A stretch of 64,000 nucleotides of DNA, taken from contig JADLSH010000279.1 of NCBI GenBank assembly GCA_016169945.1, positions 496,001 to 560,000 of the forward strand. Reading direction: 5' to 3'. This document shows positions 44,901 through 55,206 of this stretch, piece after piece. Made by a program: the position numbers and the translations under genes. Every line of letters begins with the position of its first letter. Within the stretch, counting starts at the first letter, position 1. Under the pieces are notes generated by a model, which did no database searches, was not told the origin of the DNA, and was given only the letters and a program-made list of their open reading frames with translations. Origin of the DNA: Trachythela sp. YZ-2020 (taxonomy: Eukaryota > Cnidaria > Anthozoa > Malacalcyonacea > Clavulariidae).

Positions 44901-47900
44901 GGTCCCAGAAAACCTAAATGTTCGTCTTTTGCTTTCTTTGTCGTGAAACTGTCATTTGTGTATTCAAAGTACAAGGCCTTCCAATACTGTCCACCAATGG
45001 AGTCATTGGATTTCATAAAGAATTCGTGGCCTTTACTAAAACCGTTAAAAATTGGAAATATTGAAAACAATTTCGCCTACCATTGGGACTTAGGGAACAT
45101 TTTTGCGAAAATATTGTTTTCTAGCCTTGTTTGATTCCAAAAGCGGGCAAATCAGGAAACATTTTTCCGAAGCTGTTTTTGAGTGTGGGCAAACAAGGCC
45201 GAACATTTAAAGACCATGTAAAGTCCATTCTGCGCATGTGCTATGGGGGGTCCCGCGATGTAAATAATGCCCAAATTTCGCGTTGTTTCGACTAAAATTC
45301 GACATCTTCTAAATCAGAAACTCGAATCTGTATTTATTTAAAGCATAGCGAACCAGAACACATCATATTTTTTTAAATATAGCGTGTTTAAAATGTAAAC
45401 AAACGGACGTTGCGGTTTGTTTACATCGGGACTTTACGTCACCTTTAAGGTTTCATCAACATTTCAGCAACAATGTTTTCAAGTTTCCCCGGCCTTTAAC
45501 CACGGCGATAGCCAAGTATACTCACCTATTCTCACTTGTGAGGTTTCCACCGTTGAAATTATCCATTCCTGACGGTGCATAATTCCACAGTGTATCCTCA
45601 GCGGCGATAAAATACTCCCGTGTTTTGCCCTGGACGGGCTTGACTTCAGGTGCGGTTTTTCCTGGACAGGATGTAACGTTGAATAAAGCGGTCATACCAG
45701 AAATGTAATGGTGATTCACAAGGCATCGTAGCAACCATTTCCCAGGATTCCATGCGGTCATGTGAGCGGTCGATGATCTGGCGGGAAAAACGGCGTCTTC
45801 GACCGTGCGATGACCGTCGACTTTTATTGTATGGCCATGGAACGTAACTAAGGGAGTGAAAAACTAAACTTAACTTTATATATATTGGGTAGCTCTATCA
45901 ATTCTAAACTGTACTCCCTATTATTGCTTTAGTGTTACGGTGTCTTGTGGATTCTGAATGCACCGTTCTGACATGCAACTAGGCATATTTCAAGTATCTA
46001 AAGCCCCGTACAGACGAGCAAGTTTTCCTTGACAAGTTTTCCTTGATAAGTTTTATTTGCCCGTGTGTACGGCAAAAAATTGACAAGTTTTCCTTGACAA
46101 GGAGCCTTGTTCAAAAGCTAGTCATGCCAGCTTTTGAACAAGGAAAATTGTTCGTGTGTACGGCCGACAAGGAAAACTTGACAAGGAAATGCGCAGTACG
46201 CCACTGCACACTTATTTTCGATCTAGTTGAGCGGCCGTTGCCACTATAAACATGAAGTATATTCACTTGTGTCGTTAATACACGGGCTCGTAAAACTTGT
46301 CAAGGAAAAAGTGATGGAAAAAAACTTGTTTGCCGTACACACGAACAAGTAAACTCGACAAGGAACTTGTCAAGGAAAACTTGCTCGTCTGCAAGGGGCT
46401 TTAACTCAGTAACTCCAGTCATACAACATAACAAAAGCAATAAGAACCTAAAAGCCTGCATGTTACACGAGGCAATTTTGTTGCAACTTCGGCAACGCAA
46501 TTTCGGACACAGAGCGATGTTAGGTAAAACGAATATTCGCAGAAAAATTGTGAGCATGAATCTCGTTTTACTTCGCCGATGTTTTTTCTTACTAAACATG
46601 CCCAGAAGGCAACAAATATGAATGGGAATTATAATATCGGTGAAGTGAAACGCGGGCGGGATATTTCTACATAACATGGCTCTGTATAGCCTGAATTTCA
46701 GACGGCCACATCTCAACAGTGGGCGTCTGAAATTCAGGCTAGGCTCTGTACAGAAACTGTGTTGCAAGTTGCGGCAAAAAAATTGCCCCGTTTATCTTTG
46801 CTGCGCAGCTCTATTAGTTATAAACTTTCCTCCTTACAGATCTAGTAAGGGTAAGCAATTATCGCTTCAGGAGGTAAAAATTGGATAGATAAATCATTTC
46901 TAAACTGTTCTTCCTAGACCTAGAAGTTCAGTAAGGGCCATATTGGTCCAGTGTTACTACAGAGGGAAACCTAACTTATAATGGATAACTCTATCAGTTT
47001 TAAACTGTTCTCCCTCGAGGTCCAATAAGGGCCATCCCTTAATAGGTCCAGTGGCAAAAATCGGGGAATCGCGGGTACAACTATGACGTTGAACCATTGG
47101 CCATTGAAAAGCTTGAAAACCTTTCTTCAAGGCGGCTTGTAAAATCCTGTCAATGCTTTCCGTCCACTATAGTGTGGTAGACATAATAATATATTGACCA
47201 AACACATACTGGAATGTAGATCAGTTTCACTCCCCATACCAAACAGATGCCAATCAACTCGATCACCAACGCACATCTCAAGGCCAGGCACGTTACCAAA
47301 GATATAACCATTAATCATGTGAATGTTATTACTATCTCTGAATGCTGTGAACTCCGCCTCATCTTGGGGTATGGTAAAATTTGGACTGCAATATTCCTTG
47401 ATGTTTTTCTCCAATAACCAACTTCGTGTCTCGTCCATAACAGTGAACAACAACACGAAGTCTTTGTCGATGTCTTTATGTTTGCCGTTTACGAATGTCC
47501 CCTTTTTGCAGATGATTAATGCACCTAGAATTGAAATAACGCAAATTTAATCTGCATACGATACTTGTAGGTGTTGGGCTGTGAGTGGTCCAATGGCTTT
47601 AAAGTTTAAACTATCCAGTATAAATAGAGCTAATTTAAGATTACCCATACGATTATGTTTCGCGCAGAAACATACATTAGGGTTAGAGATATGATTGTGG
47701 TGGGGTCATGATCAAATTCGTGCGCAAAAGATAAGGATGTAAACTTGAAAACCTAAATGTTATTTCACGTTATCCCAAAACGTACCTACAAGTCCAGTGT
47801 TAACATCACTCCTCGGATTGATATGAGAATGATAAGCCCAGGTGAGACAGTCTGAATCATCTGATGTAGGTCCATGTTCTGGTTTCACTTCCCAAGTGTA

Positions 47901-50022
47901 GGTATGAGTACCATTTGGAGGTACACCATCATCTTCCTGGGGTAAAGAATAGGCAAAGAAAAGATACTTTGTCTGGTGTTTACATAAGGACGGACGATCT
48001 GTCAAACTCGTGGTCAGATGATGATGATGATGTGGTCAGATAATGATGATGATGATGTGGTCAGATAATGATGATGCGGCCAGATAATGATGATGATGAT
48101 GTGGTCAGATAATGATGATGATGATGTGGTCAGATAATGATGATAATGATGCGGCCAGATAATGACGATGATGTGGTCAGATAATGAAGATGTGGTCAGA
48201 TAATGATGATGTGGTCAGATAATGATAATGTGGTCAGATAATGATGATGATGTGGTCAGATAATGATGATGATGTGGTCAGATAATGATGATGATGTGGT
48301 CAGATAATGATGTCATCAGATAATTAGGATGACGATGTGGTCAGATGATGATATCTTCAGATAATGATGATAATGATGTCATCAGATAATTATGATAACG
48401 ATGTGGTCAGATGATGATATCGTCAGATAGTGATGATAATGATGTGGTCAGATAATGATGTGGTCAGATACCTTATTTCTTCCCGCCGTATTATCGTTAT
48501 ACAACGCGCCCTCGGAATCCTTCAAGTAGAAAACTCCGTGAGGGTGAACGGAAAAATTTCTACTGGCACGATTTGTGAAATGAATTTTGAGTACATCTCC
48601 AACTTCGGCACGGAATATTGGTCCTGCAAAAGATTGCAAACAACTTAGACTAAATTCACACAAGATCGGAGTCATCGGACAGATTCGGAACCGACGGAAC
48701 GACTCAATCCGAGTCTCTTTTCGACGTCACCAGCTGAAAGCCGTCTTGATTTATTCGTCTGACATACTGGAACATAGATACATACCCAAGATTCCTAAAT
48801 ATGGCGGATGTTCCTTCATCGCTTCACATGAAGGATCCGTGCATTCACGGTAGACAATTTTATTGTAAACTTTCCCGATGCGATCTTTGCCTCTTTTTGT
48901 ATAGATCTTGGCTTGACTTAAAAAGACAACAGATATTATTAGTTATTTTTCAACCAATAAACACTTCCCGAATTTGCTAGATGGCAATGAAAACTACTCA
49001 TTTACATAATTTTATCACACTGCCCGCCTCGATTTCAATATTGTTTCGTCTCCAAGTCGACCTCTGCTAGTCAAGAGCAAAATCAGGCGCGCGAGCAATA
49101 GTGGACTTCCGCAAATACCTTACTCTTTCGCAAATACTTCCTTGAAAATTCCTTCGTTATAAAGACGATTCTAAAGACGAATAGCCTGCGTGGCAGGCGT
49201 TCTATTGCGGGGGAGGGAGTTTTGTTTAGAGCGCGCGCTTTTTTTTTGAGAGCAAATAGCGCGCGCTCTCAAAAAAAAGCGCGCTCTCTAAACAAAACTC
49301 CCTCCCCCGCAATAGAACGCCTGCCACGCAGGCTAAAAGACGAGGGACTTTGAGAAAGTCTAGCAAATTGCCATTGGGAAGTGTCTATTTATAGAGACTT
49401 TTAAAAATAATTTTTATACAACCGTACTCTAGCCTTTTAACACTAAAACCTTCGAGAATTTCTTCTCACAATGAATGCTTAATGCTTTAAAAAATGGCTC
49501 GTTAAATTTAATAGAAAAGTGCGGTACAAATTTTGAGCATCCGGATCTCATTTTGCTCAACATCATGCAACCCAAAAGCACGGGATATTACGTAACATAA
49601 TATCTGTGGTGTCTAAATTACTGAATAGAAATGCTGTTTCAGTGTAGTTAACCTTTTAATCTTTGAAAGCCAGGCTTCTATTCCTGGTTTATTTTGTCGT
49701 ACACACGGTCGTGAGCATGTCAAGGTGTCCGGTGCTATAGTATAGTCTTAGTGATATTTCTAACTAGTTCATGAAAGCGGGCGCTACAGGGAAACCCGAA
49801 TTATATAACCTGATTAATATCAAATTCATAATAGTACCTATCATCATCCAGCAGCTTCCCATTCAGCCGGTTGTAGCCGCTTGGCGCGTAATCCCACTTA
49901 ATCTCGACTGCAGCTATGTGATAGTCTATTGTAGCACATCTTGTCTGGCTGAGAAAACAGAGAAACACAAGCAACAAACAAGGGAGCATATTAACCGTCC
50001 ATACCGCCATGTTTGACTTCAT
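38997..50022 (-). CDS. HEPH-like: Hephaestin/ceruloplasmin-type multicopper ferroxidase
   Basis: Sixteen exons in coding order: 50022-49838, 48916-48786, 48623-48472, 47936-47786, 47524-47210, 45847-45526, 45035-44849, 44007-43770, 43424-43257, 43109-42906, 42599-42356, 41638-41408, 41104-40885, 40309-39998, 39848-39692, 39109-38997. All are in phase and give 1109 residues. A signal peptide ([18 protein letters not shown]) is followed by six cupredoxin domains. Trinuclear-site ligands are visible in domain 1 (H132-P-H134, H192-S-H194) and domain 6 (H1012-F-H1014, H1054-C-H1056). Type 1 sites C-H-M occur in domains 2 (C353/H358/M363), 4 (C704/H709/M714) and 6 (C1055/H1060/M1065). The hydrophobic C-terminus ([11 protein letters not shown], then stop) has no cytoplasmic tail, which suggests a GPI signal. 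Such enzymes oxidise Fe(II) outside the cell. Intron 13 uses a GC donor. Confidence 0.93.
39246..39664. repeat. Pentanucleotide satellite (CCATA/CACAC)n, about 420 bp
   Basis: An almost uninterrupted run of CCATA with CACAC and CATAT variants fills the last intron of the oxidase. It ends 28 bp from the donor of exon 15. The long open frames on both strands (YHTIP repeats) are artefacts of the period-5 repeat. Confidence 0.95.
40342..40377. repeat. Perfect 36-bp palindrome
   Basis: GTGTTTTGTAGATGGAAT is followed at once by its exact reverse complement. It lies 33 bp upstream of oxidase exon 14 (minus strand), close to the acceptor, and could form a hairpin in the pre-mRNA near the branch point. 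Confidence 0.9.
40460..40858 (+). mobile_element. Three SINE bodies in tandem
   Basis: The motif TCCTGTAGTAACACTGGA, or a close variant, starts at about 40540, 40651 and 40766. Each is followed by a GACCTCT...AACAGTTT...AACTGAT tail. Only the first has remains of the upstream part (GAATGCTTCCAGTTTGAC). They fill the intron after oxidase exon 13. Confidence 0.75.
41826..42300. mobile_element. Dispersed repeat with GCAGCAGATGGTGGTCAA ends, interrupted by a MITE
   Basis: The ends GCAGCAGATGGTGGTCAA and TTGATCACCATCTGTCGTC are inverted. The middle (GTAGTCTTGTATTTGGAGGC) matches the reverse complement of 61770-61960. The element at 41925-42181 is inserted in it, with TGTACTG on both sides. Confidence 0.75.
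41925..42181. mobile_element. MITE with CGAGGGGTGTATTA ends, nested
   Basis: ACGAGGGGTGTATTACTCTG and AAGTAATACACCCCTCG are inverted ends. The next bases inward (AAGCGTACGAAGATTT / AAGCGTACGAGGATTT) are direct repeats. The interior repeats GGATTTT words. TGTACTG is duplicated at 41918-41924 and 42182-42188. Confidence 0.85.
42655..42760 (-). mobile_element. SINE tail fragment, antisense
   Basis: TTTATCAGTTCTAAACTAG, CTGTTCTCCATATAGGTTCA and GGTCCAGTGTCAC are the reverse complement of the SINE body. It is in the intron between oxidase exons 10 and 11. Confidence 0.6.
42790..42905. repeat. (CGACAG)n/(CAACAG)n microsatellite touching a splice donor
   Basis: About 115 bp of GCGACA, ACGACA and CAGCAACAG units end in AACAACAACCCAC, whose last two bases are the GT of the oxidase exon 10 donor (minus strand). 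Confidence 0.9.
43450..43735 (+). mobile_element. SINE body fragments
   Basis: Two partial bodies: TTCCTGCTGTAGTAACAC ... GAGAGCAGTTTAGAGCTG (about 43503-43590) and GTTTCCTTCTGTACTACAAC ... GAGCAGCTTAGACAG (about 43613-43690), each ending in CAGTATAAATATAGTTA. They lie in the intron between exons 8 and 9 of the oxidase. Confidence 0.65.
44131..44405. mobile_element. MITE with CATAGTTAATAGAG ends
   Basis: CATAGTTAATAGAGTTAGGA at the left and TCCTAACC ... CTCTATTAACTATG at the right are inverted repeats. Two ACCGTGCACAAAT words lie inside; similar words at 12907 suggest a relative there. It is in the intron between exons 7 and 8 of the oxidase. Confidence 0.75.
46000..46402. mobile_element. 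MITE built from TTCCTTGACAAG units
   Basis: AAAGCCCCGTACAGACGAGC at the left and GCTCGTCTGCAAGGGGCTTT at the right are inverted ends. TTTTCCTTGACAAG or its complement occurs about ten times between them, in both orientations. It is in the intron between oxidase exons 5 and 6. Confidence 0.88.
46454..46792. mobile_element. MITE with TGTTACAC ends, copy 2, holding a nested palindrome
   Basis: The sequence matches 16216-16480 (GTGAGCATGAATCTCGTTTT, AACATGCCCAGAAGGCAAC). It is interrupted at 46687 by a 55-bp palindrome that duplicates GGCTCTGTA. Confidence 0.85.
46687..46741. mobile_element. 55-bp palindromic insertion with 9-bp target duplication
   Basis: TAGCCTGAATTTCAGACGG and its complement flank a short loop. 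GGCTCTGTA stands at 46678-46686 and again at 46742-46750. A truncated relative is at about 38113-38135. The duplication proves insertion into the older MITE. Confidence 0.9.
46880..47070 (-). mobile_element. SINE body fragments, antisense
   Basis: TTCTAAACTGTTCTTCCTAG, TCCAGTGTTACTACAGAGGG and a second TTTAAACTGTTCTCCCTCG ... TAGGTCCAGTGG are reverse complements of the SINE body. They lie about 140 bp below the donor of oxidase exon 5. Confidence 0.7.
48002..48470. repeat. Minisatellite of GATGTGGTCAGATAATGAT units
   Basis: More than fifteen copies of a 19-31 bp unit (GTGGTCAGATAATGATGATG with variable numbers of GAT) form a 470-bp array. It runs into the donor of oxidase exon 3: on the minus strand the donor GTATCTGACC is itself part of a repeat unit. 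Confidence 0.93.
49182..49335. repeat. 154-bp nearly perfect palindrome
   Basis: TAGCCTGCGTGGCAGGCGTT ... CTCCCTCCCCC arms of about 70 bp are inverted around a GCGCGC-rich centre (AGAGCAAATAGCGCGCGCT). It is in oxidase intron 1. Confidence 0.9.
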
Positions 50023-50244
50023 TTAGTGGACTCGAGTTATACACGAGGTTATAATCTTATCCCAAAAGTATTGCAAAGTTAATTAATGAGAGAAGTAAAA
50101 CGATACATTTAATTATTAAAAGTAAACACGGCTACCGCTTCTCATGTTACACACAATAATATGTAATAATGACAAGAATGAGGAAATCCATGAAATAAAT
50201 AAACAGTTCGTTCTCGTTAAAATACCAAACATAGCTTATTACAC

Positions 50245-50603
50245 TACAGGGTGTCTCAAAAAAACTGCAAACACCACAATTTGCATAATATCCACTGCAA
50301 TTAGCATATTTGCAATGCCTGTGCAACTTATGATGCTCCTGGGATTTGAAAATACGTTCGAATTTTCCTTGAAATTAGAATAACCACACAAAGTGAGTTA
50401 AAAATCTTGTTTGTTTGTTTGATGTACACAATTTACTTTGCTCATGGGTTCGTGTTTACGTTACTAACCAACCCTAACCCTAACATTACGAATTTCGACA
50501 TCCCCAAGCATGAATTGTGTTTACGCACCCTTGGGATCACTTAGAAACTTCTTCATAAATATCTGATTTCAAATGGTTTGCAGTTTTTTGAGACACCCTG
50601 TAC
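50245..50603. mobile_element. MITE with TACAGGGTGTCTCAAAAAAA ends and a CCCTAA-like centre
   Basis: TACAGGGTGTCTCAAAAAAA (continuing CTGCAA) is mirrored at the right end. The middle has CCAACCCTAACCCTAACATT (50468). It is non-coding. Confidence 0.88.
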
Positions 50604-50763
50604 AATCTATACAATTAAATAAATAATTCTGGAATTTAATCCATAGAAAAGTAGTACAGTACTTTTCTCTGCGTGACCAAAACGTGTCTATCCCATGCTT
50701 CGGTGACGTCCCGACTCCCGAGCATGCACGTTAATCCTTAATCACAACTTTGATAACTCACAT

Positions 50764-51087
50764 TGGGCTATTCCAATTTTAACCCCCCCTGTTGAGGAAC
50801 CTTGGAATTCCAAGGGGGAGGGGGGTTAAATTTCTTTTGGAATTTCCATGGGGAGGACCTTTGGAGTTTTGTGGAATTTCCATGGGGGATGGCATATTTT
50901 CGTATTTCCATGGGGGATAACATACAATTCCAGGGGGACTGACACAAATTTCATCGGAATTTCCTTGGGGTAGTAGTCAATTCCACCTAGGAATCTCCAT
51001 GGCTGGGTGGGGGGGGGGGGGCTTTAGTTCTTTGGAAATTCCATGGGAGGGGTGCAAAAGAAAGGGGTTTAAAATTGGAATAGCCCA
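50764..51087. mobile_element. MITE built from GGAATTTCCATGGGGGA units
   Basis: TGGGCTATTCCAATTTTAA and TTAAAATTGGAATAGCCCA are the inverted ends. Inside, GGAATTTCCATGGGG or a variant occurs about eight times, with G-rich spacers. Confidence 0.88.
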
Positions 51088-51217
51088 TTCCTAGTTTATA
51101 CTGTTGTTTTTCAACCTCGTGTCCATAATCCCTGGATATGACGACACTAATGTTCTAGTTCACGTAAGCATAGAATTTAACAAACGTAACTAGGCATTAG
51201 AATTGTGAATACCAGTT

Positions 51218-51351
51218 ATTCACACACGAGAGTTCTTTGGCTGACCACCTCTCTCATGCAAAGAGCTATCATGTTTGATATGAGAGTAACATGCTAAGCT
51301 ACGACCTCTCGTGGCGGTGACCTCAGCCAAGAGCTCTTGTGTGCGACAGGC
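51218..51351. mobile_element. Inverted-repeat element (GCCTGTCGCACA family), copy 2
   Basis: It ends TCAGCCAAGAGCTCTTGTGT then GCGACAGGC. The left end (CACACGAGAGTTCTTTGGCT) lacks the last few bases. It is related to 30885-31090. Confidence 0.7.
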
Positions 51352-51588
51352 TTTATGTAGATAATTCTAATCCTCAGACCTCCGTTGCCATTCTTCTTAA
51401 TAATAGCAACTGCGAGTTATCGTACAATGGATATAAACAACGTTAGCAAATTCTGTCAATCTTACATAACCAGCGCATCCATGTGATCTCTAATATGCAC
51501 TCGATATCTATTACCATAAGTCATAAAACAGTGCCAAAACACGACACTCATTCCAAAGTCCAAACCTCATATTCTGACAATTCTGTTA

Positions 51589-51648
51589 CTACATGGCATC
51601 AAAATGAAATCTATGAGCAGCTTCCTGTTTCTCTCGACGATCTTCTTT
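51589..51648 (-). CDS. ITFG1: Distal duplicate of the ITFG1 terminal coding exon
   Basis: The 60 bp, read on the minus strand, encode KEDRREKQEAAHRFHFDAM and a stop. They are identical at every base to 56633-56692. The acceptor (CCCTTTGTAG) and a polypyrimidine stretch are intact. The flanks are similar to those of the proximal exon but carry substitutions and indels. If spliced to the exon ending at 57391 the protein would be unchanged and only the 3' UTR would differ. It may be used alternatively or be a dead copy; sequence alone cannot tell. Confidence 0.6.
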   Translation of the reverse strand, partial: KEDRREKQEAAHRFHFDAM

Positions 51649-54600
51649 CTACAAAGGGAAAAAAAGTTTCTTAGCTGAAGCTGCTCGCGAGTAGTTCAGT
51701 TCAGTTTCTTGTACAAAAACTTAATAAAATTTTGGAAAAATGGAAAAACCATAAATTTATTGCCTGCCTGCCTGCCTGCCTGACTGCCTGCCTGCCTGTA
51801 AGCACGATAACTAAAAAGATATCAAACCTTTTAAACTTTGAGAAATATTGTGGAGCTAATGGCCACGACCCAAGGACAAATCGATTAAATTTTTGTTCAA
51901 TTTGGATGAAAATTGGATGAGAAATTTACAAAATTAAAGTTTGTCTGAGCAAAACTAAATGCGTAATTAGTGCATGTATAATTTATGCATGTTACTTGAA
52001 TTAACCCGGTATTGTTATTGTTGACCAATCAGGAAGGAGAAAAAAATCGAACGAAATCGTTTCTTAGTGTAAAGCGAATAGGGCGGCAAGAATCGCAACG
52101 TCACTAATTCCAAATATGAATTCGCAAAGGCATATTTGCTGCGGAGCGAGCGAGCCTGAAGCGAGCGAGCGTAGCAGCAGCCTAATATGTGCAGAGAGGG
52201 GGTTTTGAAGTAAATTTTATTTAGCGCATGGAATTGTGGTCGCAGAACACAAATTTTAAACTGATTTTGACGGACGGAGTCTTCGAATTGTTATCGAATT
52301 TCTAAAGCTTTTTCAAGTCTATTTTGACCATTCAAGGTAGGATATTTTGTCTTTTGTTTATATGTTACATTTACATTTGTTTACTCCTTTTTGGAAAGTT
52401 GGCAATCTTAATTTATATATCTATGAAACGCTGAAAGCACACAATCGATCGCAGCTAGATTCAGTGTCTGTTTATATATAAACTATATATTCTGCATTAG
52501 TGCTATCGACTTTGCTTGAGCTGTTAGTGCTGTAAAGCATGGAAGTCTTACATAGAGATGTCTTTAAAAGGTTTTTCTATCCATTCGCGTTTGCTTTCTC
52601 TTGCTGATTTTCATATTTTGCATCAAGTGATGTTTCGTGTATGCCGCTTGACGAATGTGACTCGTGTGAACTTGACACAAAGTCACAGGTATGCAATTGA
52701 TCGTCTAAATTGCCTGACTGAATCATTCTGTTTGACCTATTAAATAGGCTACTGTAGGCATATAAATATGTTTTTATTCCTATTTTACAATGGACTTAAC
52801 ATTTTTGTCTAGCCGCGGGCCTTCACATATTATTGTCAGAACAGACATGAAGGGTCTCAGTTGTGCGCGCACTAAGACAAATATTCGAATGGCAATTACA
52901 TATAGGTGACTCGCATTTCCAAATGCAAAATTATTTTGCGCACATGTATATATATAGTTTAAAGCTGTAATTATATACACTACAAAAATATGCAAATTTC
53001 CTTGCGTGGCAGTGTCCAATTACTCATCAATTCCATGTGGTAGAAAATACATGGAAAATATTGATATTTTCAAATAGATGTTACAAAATTTGATGTCTTT
53101 CATGTTTCGTGATATATTTAGCCTGTCTCATCCTGCAAACTATGCTAGGTATGCATCTACTGACATCAATGCCAATAATTACCGTCTACTGAATATAATT
53201 TGTGTTGCATATTTGTTCGCATGTTTGTTTCAAGAAGCTAAAGAATAATAACAGTCCCGCAGCATTCCCTACCTTGCAGGTACCCTAGTTATATTGTGTA
53301 ATATCAACAATTTTACAACTTCTTCATATGGTGAAATTTTATGTCGCACTGCATGTGGCGAGCAGGCGAGCTGCCAAGAAAAGCCGACCGCAATGCATGT
53401 AGGTACAAGTAACAGCGACCACAATGCAATGCGCTTGGAAAATTCGAACTCACGGCAGCAATCACTGAGCCTGAGGACATTAGTTTATACTGCTGTCCGA
53501 AGAGAAAGGTTTATCCGATTGTCATTTATACGTCATAGGTAAATTTTTTCTGCTGACATATCCACGTTCTAAAGGCTAGTTTACACCATAAATGTTTCCG
53601 TGATCACAGTAGCATCTTCAAACTTCGATTAAATTTCCTAAGATTTTTCTATCATTTTATAGATCTTCAACTTCCTGATCGCTGTCCACACGAATAACTC
53701 TTGTTGAATTTCTGCGTAGTCGAACGTAAGTACATTAATGAACGTAAGTACATGATTAATCTGATGTGATTTTGACAATATTTTCTTGTTTTTATCAGTA
53801 ACAAGTCTTCTTTTGTCTAACTTCAATAGGCATATTTTGCGCACTCGCGTTGACATCCAATGCGCATTATTATCGGGGGACGAGGCTGAATTTTGGAGCT
53901 TAAAAATTCCATACTCCTAGGACAAAATTTTTGATTTGTATTGTTTTTCTAAAAAAATCGCATTTCATATCATATCTTGAAAAATTTCCTTATTCTGTTG
54001 AGCAGTAAACAGAAAATTCCATATTCCCCAAACAATTAAAGAAATCCCACTCCAAAATTCCGCCTCATTCCCCGACATGACTTTGACTAATTGTCGAGCG
54101 TCGAGGGTAATAGGTCGAGGATGAGGGTAGAATGTCGAGGGTCGAAAAAATATGTCGAGGGTCGAGAAAAGATATCGAAAATCGGAAAGAGATGCCGAGG
54201 GTCGAAATAAGATGTCGAAAATCAAATAACTATATCTTTATCTTATGGTATTTTCGCGCGGTTTTAATTTGACAAGGAATCCATGGCATATTTTTACCCT
54301 CGACATTCTACCCTCACCCTCGACCTATTACCCTCGACCCTCGACTATTAGTCAAATTCATTACTTCCCATACTTGCGCAGTGGCGTTCTTATCTCATTG
54401 TAAATAATTTCCGCTGGCACTGCACGCATTGTATTGCGCAGCGGCGTTCTTGTCATATCTCATTGTGCATTATTTGCGCACTGCATGGCGTTCCTGCTAC
54501 CAACGCGTACGTGTATCTGCTCATACGTGTTTGCATAATTGTATAATTAACTATTGTGTCAATGCATGAAGGTCAATGTCACTCAATGAGTGTATGAACG

Positions 54601-55206
54601 TTTATATTGCTTTTAAAAACAGTGCATAAAGGGGATGAGGGCCTATAGCCCATGGGAGCAATGTTTAAAGTTTAAAACAATTGTGAAACCTTCAGATTTT
54701 AGTCTTTTATACACGAGAATAAAGGGTGTATATAACAGCACTATTTACACATCACATATAAATATTACATACCATCAACTCATTTAGTCCCCCTAGTCAC
54801 AGCAGTTTGGGAAAGAAATGCCAAACTGTGCTTATATCTTTATAGTTTATACCAATCAAATATCAAAAGTAAACTTAGTATAAGGTGATGTTGACTATCG
54901 AAATGACAATTCGATTTGACGATTTTTACCCAAATAGTGTTGAGAATAAATATTGCATTATTTTAACACTTTTATGAGTGAAAAATGGTAGCAAATGTTT
55001 TTATAGTCATTATACTTCCTGAATAATGTCCAGCTCTTCTCTCTTTGCTTCTTTTAAAATTTTAAACATGTTGTTTTACAGAATAATTTAGTAATCTACG
55101 CATGATATAATGTGAAAATCGTGAAAGTTATATATTCAAGTTTTAGCAAGCCGCCGCATGGATCTGAAGTATTGTTTGACCGTTTTAGTATACATTACAC
55201 TTGAAG
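51649..55206. other. Gene-poor region
   Basis: It contains a (TGCC)n microsatellite (51761-51799) and GAGCGAGC-rich sequence near 52145. A foldback element is at 54082-54356. A direct repeat of GGCGTTCTTATCTCATTGT type lies at about 54380-54490. The ORF at 53294-53542 has no recognisable domain. No gene is supported. Confidence 0.5.
54082..54356. mobile_element. Foldback element built from GTCGAGGGT units
   Basis: TTTGACTAATTGTCGAG and CTCGACTATTAGTCAAA are the ends. The left arm repeats GTCGAGGGTCGA and the right arm repeats TACCCTCGAC. ATGTCGAGGGTCGAAA words in the loop show that tandem growth followed. Confidence 0.85.

Larger units (their letters stand above)
50023..51588. other. Region upstream of the oxidase, up to the distal ITFG1 exon copy
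   Basis: It holds two MITEs (50245-50603 and 50764-51087) and an inverted-repeat element (51218-51351). Unique DNA related to the 3' flank of the proximal ITFG1 exon is found at about 51140-51215 and 51420-51588. No TATA box is obvious for the oxidase. Confidence 0.5.

Noticed and set aside
53294..53542. 82-codon ORF with several cysteines
   Set aside because: No signal peptide, domain or splice support, and the composition is like that of nearby non-coding DNA.
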